From an uncultured Clostridia bacterium (lineage in GTDB: Bacteria; Bacillota; Clostridia; TANB77; CAG-508), in NCBI GenBank assembly GCA_944386165.1, contig CALXAA010000003.1:1-64000 (forward strand): DNA of 64,000 nucleotides, in the 5' to 3' direction. A program made the translations under genes and the position numbers. This document shows positions 1-8,438 of the stretch, piece by piece (the first letter of the stretch is position 1; the number at the start of each line of letters is the position of its first letter). The notes under the pieces are model-generated. The model was not told the DNA's origin, made no database searches, and saw only the letters and a program-made list of their open reading frames with translations.

Positions 1-7
1 TGCATAA

Positions 8-60
8 TGTCAATAGTATTAACGAAATTGTAACATACATTTAACATTTTCGTAATATTT
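8..60 (-). promoter_or_regulatory. upstream control region with WalR-type direct repeat
   Basis: On the minus strand a TTGACA hexamer (8-13) points out of the window, so its -10 box lies to the left. Upstream of it, 30-46 reads TGTTAA-N5-TGTTAC, which fits the published WalR/YycF consensus TGT(A/T)A(A/T/C)-N5-TGT(A/T)A(A/T/C). A 19-bp block at 42-60 recurs exactly at 3526-3544 ahead of the sepF promoter. Binding by a WalR-like regulator is inferred. Confidence 0.5.
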
Positions 61-140
61 GTAATTTGCTTTATGTTTTTTTATGTTTTTATTTTACTTA
101 CATTTGTATTAGGATTTTTTAGCTCTTTACCAAACTAAGT

Positions 141-180
141 AAAAAGAGATAGAAAAACTTTTAATTTTCCACCTCTTTTT
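141..180 (-). terminator. terminator after the pilin-Hint gene
   Basis: An A-rich arm (141-148) pairs with a CTCTTTTT arm (173-180). On the minus strand the hairpin lies just past the stop codon at 187 and ends in a run of U. The stem is AT-rich, so its strength is uncertain. Confidence 0.45.
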
Positions 181-186
181 TTATTT

Positions 187-2355
187 TTATATTACATATT
201 TTTTTATTAATTTGTCAATATTTTTGTGATAGTATTTTACTAAGAACTCTATTTCACTTGGTTTAATATCGCCTTTGCCCATTGCAACTTTTAAATATTG
301 AACATTATATAATTCAAATGCTTCTTCTGGTATTAATTCTTTGAAATCATCATAAGTAAATAATCCATATGTTTCTATATCTTTTGCCATTTTTTCTTCA
401 TTATAACTTACTGTTTCTCTATCTATTTCAAATATATTGCAGAATCCTTCTATTAATGATGATATTGATAAAATTCCATTTGTAAAACATGTTAAATGTT
501 TATCTGTTACTACTTCATAAATTCCGGTATATTTCTTTTCCAATTTTACATCTATTAATTGTATTGATTCTAGTTGATTATTTGGTGCTTGTTTTAAGAA
601 ATGATGTCCTATATATTGTTTATAGTTTGCTTTTGATAATGATATATATTTATTTAGTTCTACATCATAGAATCCGTGGTCTCTTACCACTTCTATATCT
701 GTTCCATCAGAGAAATATAAATGTATAATTGTATTTATTCTTCTATCTCCGTCATGATTTATTATATATGCTATATTTGCTTCATCATAGTCTCCAGTAT
801 ACATGTTCCATATTAGAAGCTTTTCGTCACCGTTTAAGTCTTCTACTTTTACTTTTTCTCCATTTGCCAGTGTAATTAGTGTTCCGTCGGCTACACAGCC
901 TCCTCCACCACCAGAGCTTGATGAACTTGAACTACTTGAAGAACTTGACGATGAGCTAGATGAACCAGATGATGGTTTCTTTGAATGTCCAGTTAACGTT
1001 GCAACTGTACCAATAACTAGTCCTGCAACACCTGCGACAGCACCACCAATAGGTCCAAATACAGTTGTTCCCATTGCAGCTAGACCTGGTATTGCAACTA
1101 CCCAACTCCAATCATCTTCATATTCTTGATCTTGATTTGATCCACTTGATCCTGAGCCACCACCGTGACTTCCTCCACCAGAGCTTGAGCCACCGCCTCC
1201 GCCACCGCTAGAACTTGTTGATTTCATAGTTACTTGGCATTGTGCAGTCTTACCATTTCCAGTTGTAACTGTTATTACTGCATAACCACTTGATCTTCTT
1301 GTTACATTTCCATTGCTATCTACAGATGCAATATTTGAATTTGAACTAGACCAAGTTAAATCAGTATTAACATTTGCTGTATCAGGTGTTATAGTTGCGT
1401 TTAATTTAAATGAACCTGTTGTTGTTACTGATTCTCTATCTAAAGTTACTCCTGTTGGTGATGTAACAACTTTTACTGTTGCAGTAGTTGCTAATCCTAA
1501 ATCATTAGTTAAAGTTAATTGTGTTTCTCCATTTTTAATTCCTGTAATTAATCCTGTTTGATCTACAGTTGCTATACTAGTATCAGCAATTGTATATGTA
1601 AAAGTAATTCCAGTGTCTGCATCTTCAGGATAGTATTTTACAGTCATTTGATATGTTTTTTCACCACTTAGGTCTATTGTAACATCAGTTGAACTTAATT
1701 CTAGAGTTTTAACTGCATTTCTTACAGTAATAACACATTCTGCTATCAAACCATCTTTTTCAACAGTTATTGTTACAACTCCACTTTTTCTTTGTGCTGT
1801 AACTAATCCATTGTCATCTACTGTTGCAATAGATAAGTCACTACTTCTCCATATCGCATCAGTTATAGGAGTATCTCCTTCATCACTTCTCATTACTGCA
1901 TTTAATTGTAGTGTTTCTTCCCAATTTAGAGTTGCACTTTCATGATCTAATACAATCATTGGAAGATTTACAATTCCATCTAGAATTTCTCCATCTTTTG
2001 TTATTGTATACCAATTTTGTGTTGGTACCATTTGTAAAATATATGATTTACTATTTTCTCTGTATTCAAAATTAGTATAATTTTCTGGGCGAACATGTTG
2101 ATCTAAATGATCTCTAAAAGGATCTTCTAGTAGTTCACCTTTATTATCAGATGTCATTGTTTCTTGTATAGCCAATCTTAATGCATTTTTTTCTTCTGTA
2201 ACATTAGCCTCTGTTTTGGCTTGTTGTCCCATAAAAATTCCATTAAATTGTCCGGTTAGAGCAGATATAGAAATACCAGCTATAATTAATATAACAATTA
2301 TAGTAACAACTAAAGCAATCAGTGTTACACCTTTTTCAAATTTCTTTTGTATCAT
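187..2355 (-). CDS. pilin-like secreted protein with Big2 repeats and a Hint domain
   Basis: A 722-residue surface protein. Residues 1-40 form a type IV prepilin-like leader: a short basic stretch ending in Gly, then a hydrophobic helix starting VTLIALVV. Three bacterial Ig-like (Big_2) repeats follow, roughly 130-215, 220-300 and 303-380, each with the xIATVDxxGxVT-type motif. Next come a Gly/Ser linker, a glycine-zipper-like hydrophobic segment (about 418-455), a run of 17 serines and five glycines. A Hint (hedgehog/intein) domain then begins at Cys487 in CVADGTLITL; it has a His at 560 and an FTNGILS block near 626. About 80 uncharacterised residues end the protein. The intein-type terminal HN is absent, so cleavage rather than splicing would be expected. 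A longer TTG frame begins at 2376, but AGGGGA sits correctly before the ATG at 2355. It follows divIVA by 26 bp, probably in one operon. Its target and function are unknown. Confidence 0.8.
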   Translation of the reverse strand: MIQKKFEKGVTLIALVVTIIVILIIAGISISALTGQFNGIFMGQQAKTEANVTEEKNALRLAIQETMTSDNKGELLEDPFRDHLDQHVRPENYTNFEYRENSKSYILQMVPTQNWYTITKDGEILDGIVNLPMIVLDHESATLNWEETLQLNAVMRSDEGDTPITDAIWRSSDLSIATVDDNGLVTAQRKSGVVTITVEKDGLIAECVITVRNAVKTLELSSTDVTIDLSGEKTYQMTVKYYPEDADTGITFTYTIADTSIATVDQTGLITGIKNGETQLTLTNDLGLATTATVKVVTSPTGVTLDRESVTTTGSFKLNATITPDTANVNTDLTWSSSNSNIASVDSNGNVTRRSSGYAVITVTTGNGKTAQCQVTMKSTSSSGGGGGGSSSGGGSHGGGSGSSGSNQDQEYEDDWSWVVAIPGLAAMGTTVFGPIGGAVAGVAGLVIGTVATLTGHSKKPSSGSSSSSSSSSSSSSSSSSGGGGGCVADGTLITLANGEKVKVEDLNGDEKLLIWNMYTGDYDEANIAYIINHDGDRRINTIIHLYFSDGTDIEVVRDHGFYDVELNKYISLSKANYKQYIGHHFLKQAPNNQLESIQLIDVKLEKKYTGIYEVVTDKHLTCFTNGILSISSLIEGFCNIFEIDRETVSYNEEKMAKDIETYGLFTYDDFKELIPEEAFELYNVQYLKVAMGKGDIKPSEIEFLVKYYHKNIDKLIKKYVI

Positions 2356-2381
2356 TTTCTCATTTCCCCTATTCAATTTTT

Positions 2382-2870
2382 TTATTCATCATCTTTGTTT
2401 ATTTCTTTAATTAATTCTTCTTGTGAAATTAAAAGTGATTCCATTTTTGCTTTATAAACATCAAATTGTTTTTTTACTTCTTCCATTCTTCTTTCTTTAG
2501 CTATAATTTGTTGTTGTATTTCAGAAAGTTTTTGTTCTGCACTTCCTTTCGCCTGTTTAACAATTTCATCAGCCTTAGATTTTGCATCACTTATTATTTG
2601 ATCTGCTTGTTGCTTTGCAACACTTTTAACTTCTTCTGCTGTACTTTGTGCTATAACTAAAGTATTATTTAAAGTAGATTCTATATTTTTGTATTTTTCT
2701 AAGTCATTCATTAATTTTTCAATTTTGCTATTTGCTTCTGCTAATTCTTTGTAATTTTTTCCATAGTCTTCAACTAACTCATCTAGGAAGTCATCTACAT
2801 CTTCGACATTATATCCATTCATTACTTGCTTACTAAACTTTTTGTTTTCAATATCTAATGGTGTAATCAT
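2382..2870 (-). CDS. divIVA: DivIVA-family cell division protein
   Basis: A 162-residue coiled-coil protein of the DivIVA/GpsB family, which marks curved membrane at poles and septa and recruits division or wall-synthesis proteins. The N terminus MITPLDIENKKF followed by GYNVEDVDDFLDEL is the family's membrane-binding signature. The rest (about 35-155) is a charged coiled coil with several Ala-rich heptads. The frame is open from 2885, but GGAGG is inside that extension and lies eight bases before the ATG at 2870. It sits between sepF and the pilin-Hint gene, echoing the sepF-divIVA linkage of the Bacillus ylm cluster, although ylmG and ylmH are absent here. Confidence 0.9.
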   Translation of the reverse strand: MITPLDIENKKFSKQVMNGYNVEDVDDFLDELVEDYGKNYKELAEANSKIEKLMNDLEKYKNIESTLNNTLVIAQSTAEEVKSVAKQQADQIISDAKSKADEIVKQAKGSAEQKLSEIQQQIIAKERRMEEVKKQFDVYKAKMESLLISQEELIKEINKDDE

Positions 2871-2894
2871 ATTAGAATCCTCCATTCTGTATAA

Positions 2895-3377
2895 TTAATT
2901 TATGTTATTATTTTTAAGCCATGAAACTGACAATTTGTTTTTTATTTCTTCTCTTGCCATTTCATTTGTAATTTCATAGTTTGTTGGCGCAATTAAAAAT
3001 ATTGAATTAGAAATTTTTTGGATATGTCCATCTAGAGCATAAACTCCACCACTAATAAAATCAACTATTCTTCTAGCGACTTCTTTACTTACATATTCTA
3101 AATTTACAATTACAGATTTTTTCTCTTTTAATAAACTACAAATCTCTTCTGATTGTTCAAATGAAGTTGGTTGTGAAATAACCATTTTAACAGATTGTGA
3201 TTGTGGCATAGGTACAACTTTGCCTTTTCTTCCAAAGAATTTTCTGTCTTCTTCCTCTTCTTCATAGTTATCATATGTATCTACTTCATAGTCCTCTGCT
3301 TCTGTATCTTCTGCCTGTGATTGATTATTATTCATCCCAATTACTCCCCAGATTTTGTCCATTATAGCTCCTGCCAT
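2895..3377 (-). CDS. sepF: SepF-like cell division protein
   Basis: A 160-residue protein that in other Gram-positives tethers FtsZ to the membrane and shapes the septum. An N-terminal amphipathic helix (MAGAIMDKIWGVIG) is followed by a very acidic linker (about 22-43). The SepF core (about 60-150) contains SVIVNLEYVSKEVARRIVDFISG and GHIQKISNSIFLIAP. AGGAGG is seven bases before the ATG. It heads the operon with divIVA and the pilin-Hint gene. Its own promoter lies at 3460-3488 with an operator-like repeat further upstream. Confidence 0.92.
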   Translation of the reverse strand: MAGAIMDKIWGVIGMNNNQSQAEDTEAEDYEVDTYDNYEEEEEDRKFFGRKGKVVPMPQSQSVKMVISQPTSFEQSEEICSLLKEKKSVIVNLEYVSKEVARRIVDFISGGVYALDGHIQKISNSIFLIAPTNYEITNEMAREEIKNKLSVSWLKNNNIN

Positions 3378-3459
3378 TTTTTTAACCTCCTAATATTTTA
3401 CACTTACTTTTTTAGTTAAACCTACATAAATATGGATATAACTATAAACTCATGCATAT

Positions 3460-3488
3460 AGTATCTAACTTTTTTTGTTGTTTGTCAA
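3460..3488 (-). promoter_or_regulatory. sigma-A promoter of the sepF operon
   Basis: TTGACA (3483-3488) and GATACT (3460-3465) on the minus strand are separated by 17 bp. The leader to the sepF start is about 75 nt. Confidence 0.7.
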
Positions 3489-3501
3489 TAGTTTTTATGT
3501 G

Positions 3502-3544
3502 TGTTACAAAAACTTAATATTTCTGTAACATTTTCGTAATATTT
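3502..3544 (-). promoter_or_regulatory. inverted repeat and conserved block upstream of sepF promoter
   Basis: 3502-3512 and 3520-3530 form a near-perfect inverted repeat (TGTTACAAAAA against TGTTACAGAAA, 7-bp gap). Its centre is about 30 bp upstream of the -35 box. The flanking block 3526-3544 is identical to 42-60. On the minus strand TGTTAC-N5-TATTAA here is one base off the WalR consensus. It lies right after the stop codon at 3545 but lacks a U-run, so a regulatory role is preferred to a terminator. Confidence 0.45.
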
Positions 3545-4774
3545 TTATTTTTGTGGATTTAGTATAATTTCATCGTAATTTGATATTTTTTTATAGTTTT
3601 TTATATCTTCTTCATTAAAACCTAAGTCTTGTAATTCATTTGTTTCATAAGATGATATGATTGCAAATTTATCATTTTGTTTTTCTATTTTAACAAAAAT
3701 TTCTGTTTGTACTCCAGACTTATTTCTGATAATATAATTTAACTCATTACCATTAACTGTTTTTGTTAGAATTGCTTGATTTGGAACTTTATAGCCTGTT
3801 GTTTCCCACCAAATTATATCAACTGCAACTTTTCTATAATTTATTAAATTTTGGCTCATATTATTTACTTCAAATATAATAACTCTGTTTCCGCTTCCTT
3901 CATTAATTTGTACTATTTCTGCACTATCTTCTTCTGTTGTTGAAATTCTAAGTGTTACTTTATCTCCAATTTTTGCTTGTTTAGACAGCTCTGAATCTAT
4001 TACTACTGCTACATAACATTTAAAATTATCAATAACTTTTCCGTATTCACTACTAGTTGAAATAATTTGTCCAGTTTTTAGTTCTAATCCTTCAAGAAAT
4101 GTATCTGTTAAATTTGATAAATTACTTGGAGTAAGTTCTTCTTCTAATCCATCAACTTTATATGAAACAACACCACTTATTGGAGTAGATTTATATGATG
4201 CTCCATTTGTTAGTTGCTTTTCATATTCTTTTCTTTCATTTACAATTGATTTTATTTCATTATTTTCTGTACTCTCACCAATATAATTGATTTTCTTTGC
4301 AATTAGTTCTTCTATATTATTTTTATAATCACTAATTTCTTGGTAATTTGTCAAACTATTTATTTTAATTAATTTTTCTTCAATTTGGTTTTCTATGACT
4401 TTTATGTCTGCTGATGGTTCATTTTTTTCTTTTTCTAATAGTTCTTGAATTTTATAATCTAATTCTTTTATTTTTTCTGTTGTTTCTATTTCACTATCTT
4501 TATAATACCTAAAGACATATTCCCCTTTTGCTACTTTTTGTCCTTCTGTAGCAATTTTGTATATTCCATTTGTTTTTTCTTCATCTTTTATAACTTGTTC
4601 ATCTCTAATAATATATCCAACAGTTTCGTCTTCTTCTAGTAATTCTCCTTTTGTTAATACATATATATTGTTTGGATTTAATAATAACAAAAACATCGCA
4701 TATATTATATATATAATTATACAAAATACTATAATTATAGCAATTATTTTCTTCAGTTTACTCGTTTTTCTCAT
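3545..4774 (-). CDS. HlyD-like single-pass envelope protein
   Basis: A 409-residue protein with one N-terminal membrane segment (about 8-33) and an extracytoplasmic body. Residues 40-75 and 190-240 resemble the two halves of a biotinyl-lipoyl-like domain, split by a long coiled coil (about 100-185, rich in Glu/Lys). A beta-barrel-like region follows (about 250-330). This is the layout of HlyD/RND-type membrane fusion proteins. No transporter partner is adjacent; instead it lies between miaA and sepF, so a role in division or envelope assembly is possible but inferred. AAGGAG abuts the ATG with no spacer, which is unusual, and no other in-frame start is nearby. Confidence 0.65.
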   Translation of the reverse strand: MRKTSKLKKIIAIIIVFCIIIYIIYAMFLLLLNPNNIYVLTKGELLEEDETVGYIIRDEQVIKDEEKTNGIYKIATEGQKVAKGEYVFRYYKDSEIETTEKIKELDYKIQELLEKEKNEPSADIKVIENQIEEKLIKINSLTNYQEISDYKNNIEELIAKKINYIGESTENNEIKSIVNERKEYEKQLTNGASYKSTPISGVVSYKVDGLEEELTPSNLSNLTDTFLEGLELKTGQIISTSSEYGKVIDNFKCYVAVVIDSELSKQAKIGDKVTLRISTTEEDSAEIVQINEGSGNRVIIFEVNNMSQNLINYRKVAVDIIWWETTGYKVPNQAILTKTVNGNELNYIIRNKSGVQTEIFVKIEKQNDKFAIISSYETNELQDLGFNEEDIKNYKKISNYDEIILNPQK

Positions 4775-4788
4775 CTCCTTATTTTGGA

Positions 4789-5715
4789 CTATTCAATATT
4801 GCTCTCTTTTTCAATAAATTTTATGTTATCATCTATATTTTCAAGTCCATTTATCCAAATAGTTTGTTTGTTTTTCTTAAACCAGGTTATTTGTCTTTTT
4901 GCATATCTTCGACTTTCCTGTTTTATTTTATTTATCATTTCTTCTTTTGTAATTTGATTTTGTAAATATTCTTTTACTTCTTTATAACCTAAACCTTGCA
5001 TTGCTGTAGGAAACTGATCATATTTTTCTAGTAAACTTTTAACTTCTTGTACTAGGCCTTTTTCAATCATAAAGTCTACTCTTTTATTTATTCTTTCATA
5101 TAGTTTTTCTCTGTCCATATTAATAGCAAAAACAATATAATTATATTTAATTTCATTTTGTCTTGATATTGCTTCTATTTCTGTTTTATTCTTTCCAGTT
5201 GAATGATAAATTTCTAAAATTCTTAAAATTCTTTTTTTATCATTTGGGCTAATTTTTTGAATTGCTTGTTCATCAATTTGTTTTGCTTGTTCATATAATT
5301 CATCTAATCCTTCTTGTTCAACTTTTTTTTCTAGTTTTAATCTATATTTTTCGTCAAATTCAATTTGTGGATATTCAATTCCATATATTAATGCATCAAT
5401 ATATAATCCTGTTCCTCCAACAACAATTGGTGTTTTTCCTTTTTTTATTATTTCTTCAATAGCACTTTCTGCATCTTTTTTATATTCTGCTACACTATAT
5501 CTTTTATTTGGTAAAACAAAATCTAGCAAGTAGTGTTTTATTCCTTGCATTTCCTCTTTTGTTGGTTTGGCAGTTCCTATATTCATATCTTTATATATTT
5601 GCATAGAATCACATGAGACAATCTCTCCATTTACTTTTTTTGCAAGTTCTATTGATAATGCTGTTTTTCCAGATGCTGTTGGTCCACATATAACTATTAC
5701 TTTTGGTTTTTGCAT
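4789..5715 (-). CDS. miaA: tRNA dimethylallyltransferase MiaA
   Basis: A 308-residue enzyme that transfers a dimethylallyl group to N6 of A37 in tRNAs reading UNN codons. It has the P-loop GPTASGKTALS (residues 10-20), the substrate segment SCDSMQIYKDMNIGTAKP, the VGGTGLYIDALI motif near 100, and the C-terminal RYAKRQITWFKK signature. Length is normal. Its stop lies 14 bp from the start of the HlyD-like gene, which suggests co-transcription. miaA next to mutL is a common bacterial arrangement; one small membrane gene separates them here. Confidence 0.95.
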   Translation of the reverse strand: MQKPKVIVICGPTASGKTALSIELAKKVNGEIVSCDSMQIYKDMNIGTAKPTKEEMQGIKHYLLDFVLPNKRYSVAEYKKDAESAIEEIIKKGKTPIVVGGTGLYIDALIYGIEYPQIEFDEKYRLKLEKKVEQEGLDELYEQAKQIDEQAIQKISPNDKKRILRILEIYHSTGKNKTEIEAISRQNEIKYNYIVFAINMDREKLYERINKRVDFMIEKGLVQEVKSLLEKYDQFPTAMQGLGYKEVKEYLQNQITKEEMINKIKQESRRYAKRQITWFKKNKQTIWINGLENIDDNIKFIEKESNIE

Positions 5716-5746
5716 TATTATTTTTGTTCCCTTCTTTATTATTTCT

Positions 5747-6175
5747 TCATATTGATTTTGAATATTCTATTATTCCTAATTGTATATTTTTAAAGTAATT
5801 TATTTCAATAATTGTTCCTATAACTAATAGTATTATAAATATTATTAGTTTTCTTTTTGTTTGTTCTTTGTTTATTTTTCTGGTTCTAATGTCATTTAGC
5901 ACTTTAACCAAGTATGGTATTAGAATAATGCCATTTACTGGTGTGAAAATAGCTACAAATGTTTTTGTTATAGTTTGTTTTTCATTTAAGTTTTGATACT
6001 GTATTCCTTTTGATGATATTGAAAAAATAATTAGTGTTAAACTTAAACAAATTATTAATGATAATACACATGTTATTATTTTTTTTCTTAATTCAAATGT
6101 GCTTAATCTATTCCAAATTAAAATTAATAATATTGCAAAAAGCATTATTGATATCAGAACAATTATAGTTGTCAT
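5747..6175 (-). CDS. small hypothetical membrane protein
   Basis: A 142-residue protein with four probable membrane helices (about 3-22, 32-52, 78-98 and 112-132) joined by short basic loops. No family is recognised. AAAGGGAA lies six bases before the ATG at 6175 and falls inside the longer frame from 6190, so the shorter start is preferred. It lies between mutL and miaA in the same direction and is probably carried in the same transcript. Confidence 0.6.
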   Translation of the reverse strand: MTTIIVLISIMLFAILLILIWNRLSTFELRKKIITCVLSLIICLSLTLIIFSISSKGIQYQNLNEKQTITKTFVAIFTPVNGIILIPYLVKVLNDIRTRKINKEQTKRKLIIFIILLVIGTIIEINYFKNIQLGIIEYSKSI

Positions 6176-6201
6176 AATTTTCCCTTTCATTTAAGCTATT
6201 T

Positions 6202-8301
6202 TTATTTTCTTGCAAATTTTCTTTCTATGTCATATTTTGACATTTTTATTGCAATTGGAGTTCCATCTGTTGCTATAAATGGATTTGGTAATATTAAAAG
6301 TTTATCTATTAAATTTTCTATTTCATCTTGTTTGGTATCTATTTCCAATTTTTTGGCAACATTTTCTGCTATTATTTGTGCAAATTTTTCTTTAACCTCT
6401 GATTTTTGAGTTCTTGCAACAGAATTAATTTTTTCTAATATCTCTAAAAATAATTCTTTTGTTTCTAAATCTGCACATATTTCTGGAACTTCTGTTAATT
6501 TTACAGTGTTTTCTCCAAAATTATCAAAAATGAATCCTGCTTTTTTCAACATTTCTGCATTGTCTTTTACTATTTCCATGTCTTTATGTGAAAGTGTTAT
6601 TACATCTGGTATTAAAAGTAATTGTGAATTTCCATTTTCTCCGCTATTAATACTATTTATTATTGATTCATATAAAATTCTCTCTTCTGCAACTTTTTGA
6701 TCTAATAAATATACTTCATTTTCTATTTCTAATATTACATATTTTTCAAATGCCATTCCTATAAATTTGTAATTTATTTTGTTTTGTTCTGGAGTTTCTT
6801 CAAAAATTGAAACATTTTCAGTTGTTGCTATATCATCTAATGTTTCTTCTTTTTCTTGTTCTTCATTTTTTTCTTCTATTTCTTCTTTTTTTATTGGTTT
6901 TGTTCCAAATGTTTTTAAATACATTTCATCAAATTCTGGTTTGTTTTCTGTTACATTATATTGTGTACTTGGTTCTTCAGTTTTTGTATTTGTAGAATCA
7001 TTTTCGGTTATATTGTATTTTATTCCATTAGGTTCTTTTTCTTCATGTTTCGTAGGTTCTTCTTGATGTATTTTCTCTTCTGTTATAGGTTCTTCAATAA
7101 TTTCTTCATTTTCTGTTTGTATTTCTTTATCTAATTCCTCTGTTATTTTTTTATTTTCTTGTATCATTTTTTCTTTCATGTCTTGTAATTTTCTTAGTAT
7201 TTCTTGGCTTTTTAAAATTGTTTCATCTTCAATTAATTTTTTTTCATTATTTGATTCTTGAATTTTGGGTGTTTCAATTGTCTTTTCTTCAAAATTTTCT
7301 GTTTCATTGTTTTCTTTTTTCATTAAGTTTTCTTTTATTGCATGATATATCGCTTTAAAAATAACATTTTCGTCTTCAAACCTCACTTCTAATTTAGCTG
7401 GATGTACGTTTACATCTACTCTTCTAGAGTCCATATCTATATTTAAAATTACAAAAGCAAATTTTCCCATAGGAATTATATCTTTATATGCTCTTTCTAC
7501 TGCTGATGCTAGTGTTTTGTCTTTTACATATCTTTTATTTATAAAAAATATTTGGTTTGCTCTATTTGAACGAGCTATTTCTGGTTTTCCTATTACTCCA
7601 TAAATATGTATATCATCTGCCTTATAATCTACATCTATTACCGAATTTGCGATTTCTTTACCATAAATACTATAAATAGTTGTTTTTAAATCTCCACTTC
7701 CATTTGTTTGTATTACAGTTCTACCAGAATTTATTAATTTAATTGCAATTTCTGGGTGAGATAGTGCAATTCTTGAAACAGCATCTTCAATATATCCTGC
7801 TTCTGTAAAATCTTTTCTTAAAAATTTATATCTAACTGGTGTATTGTAAAATAAGTCTGTTACTATTATTGTAGTTCCTATAGGAGCTCCTGTTTCAGAT
7901 TTTTCTAGAATATTGCCTCCTTCTACAATTACTCTATATCCATTTTGCTGGCTAGATGTTCTTGATATCATTTCTACTTTTGAAATTGCTGCAATACTAG
8001 CTAGTGCTTCTCCTCTGAATCCCATGGATTTTATTGTATTTAAATCTTCAGCAGATCTTATTTTACTTGTTGCATGTCTTTCAAATGCCATGTCTAAATC
8101 ATCATTTGCAATTCCTTTTCCATTATCTGTTATTCTTATGTATGATATTCCACCATTTTTTATTTCTATTATTATATTAGTTGCTCCGGCATCAATAGAA
8201 TTTTCTAACATTTCTTTTATTGCTGATGCTGGTCTTTCTATTACTTCTCCTGCAGCTATTTTATTTATTGTTAAATCATCTAATAATACTATACTTCCCA
8301 T
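6202..8301 (-). CDS. mutL: DNA mismatch repair protein MutL, nuclease motifs degenerate
   Basis: A 699-residue MutL. The GHKL ATPase domain (about 1-330) is intact: EMLENSIDAGAT, TDNGKGI, ATSKI and GFRGEALASI. A long Glu/Lys-rich linker spans about 340-500, and the C-terminal dimerisation domain follows. In nuclease-type MutL the C-terminal site reads DQHA-X2-E-X4-E, with CPHGRP near the end. Here the first reads DQKVAEERILYE (from D534) and the second IATDGTP (about 676-682), so the metal-binding His and Cys are replaced. ATP-driven signalling may remain while the strand-nicking step is probably lost. No mutS is present in the window. AAGGA precedes the ATG. Confidence 0.93.
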   Translation of the reverse strand: MGSIVLLDDLTINKIAAGEVIERPASAIKEMLENSIDAGATNIIIEIKNGGISYIRITDNGKGIANDDLDMAFERHATSKIRSAEDLNTIKSMGFRGEALASIAAISKVEMISRTSSQQNGYRVIVEGGNILEKSETGAPIGTTIIVTDLFYNTPVRYKFLRKDFTEAGYIEDAVSRIALSHPEIAIKLINSGRTVIQTNGSGDLKTTIYSIYGKEIANSVIDVDYKADDIHIYGVIGKPEIARSNRANQIFFINKRYVKDKTLASAVERAYKDIIPMGKFAFVILNIDMDSRRVDVNVHPAKLEVRFEDENVIFKAIYHAIKENLMKKENNETENFEEKTIETPKIQESNNEKKLIEDETILKSQEILRKLQDMKEKMIQENKKITEELDKEIQTENEEIIEEPITEEKIHQEEPTKHEEKEPNGIKYNITENDSTNTKTEEPSTQYNVTENKPEFDEMYLKTFGTKPIKKEEIEEKNEEQEKEETLDDIATTENVSIFEETPEQNKINYKFIGMAFEKYVILEIENEVYLLDQKVAEERILYESIINSINSGENGNSQLLLIPDVITLSHKDMEIVKDNAEMLKKAGFIFDNFGENTVKLTEVPEICADLETKELFLEILEKINSVARTQKSEVKEKFAQIIAENVAKKLEIDTKQDEIENLIDKLLILPNPFIATDGTPIAIKMSKYDIERKFARK

Positions 8302-8366
8302 ATTATTCCTTGCCTTATGTATTTTATTTAGGTTTTTATGTTCCCTATAAACATTTTTACATGTTT

Positions 8367-8395
8367 ATTTTATAATAAAAAGAAAAAAATAGCAA
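8367..8395 (-). promoter_or_regulatory. possible mutL promoter
   Basis: On the minus strand TTGCTA (8390-8395) and TAAAAT (8367-8372) are 17 bp apart. The -35 overlaps the terminator of the upstream glycosyltransferase gene, so this is a moderate call. Confidence 0.35.
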
Positions 8396-8416
8396 GAAAA
8401 TCCTTACTATTTTTTG
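8384..8416 (-). terminator. terminator after the glycosyltransferase gene
   Basis: On the minus strand the arms AATAGTAAG and CTTGCTATT pair (one G-U) around a short loop and are followed by seven Ts. The hairpin lies 23-55 bases past the stop at 8439. Confidence 0.75.
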
Positions 8417-8438
8417 ATTTGTTTTTATATAATTATTC

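Noticed and set aside
187-2355. A splicing intein
   Set aside because: Only one Hint half-motif set at the C terminus is present and the terminal His-Asn and the following extein nucleophile are missing.
3502-3530. Terminator of the HlyD-like gene
   Set aside because: The inverted repeat lacks a U-run and resembles the regulatory block at the window start, so it is listed as regulatory.
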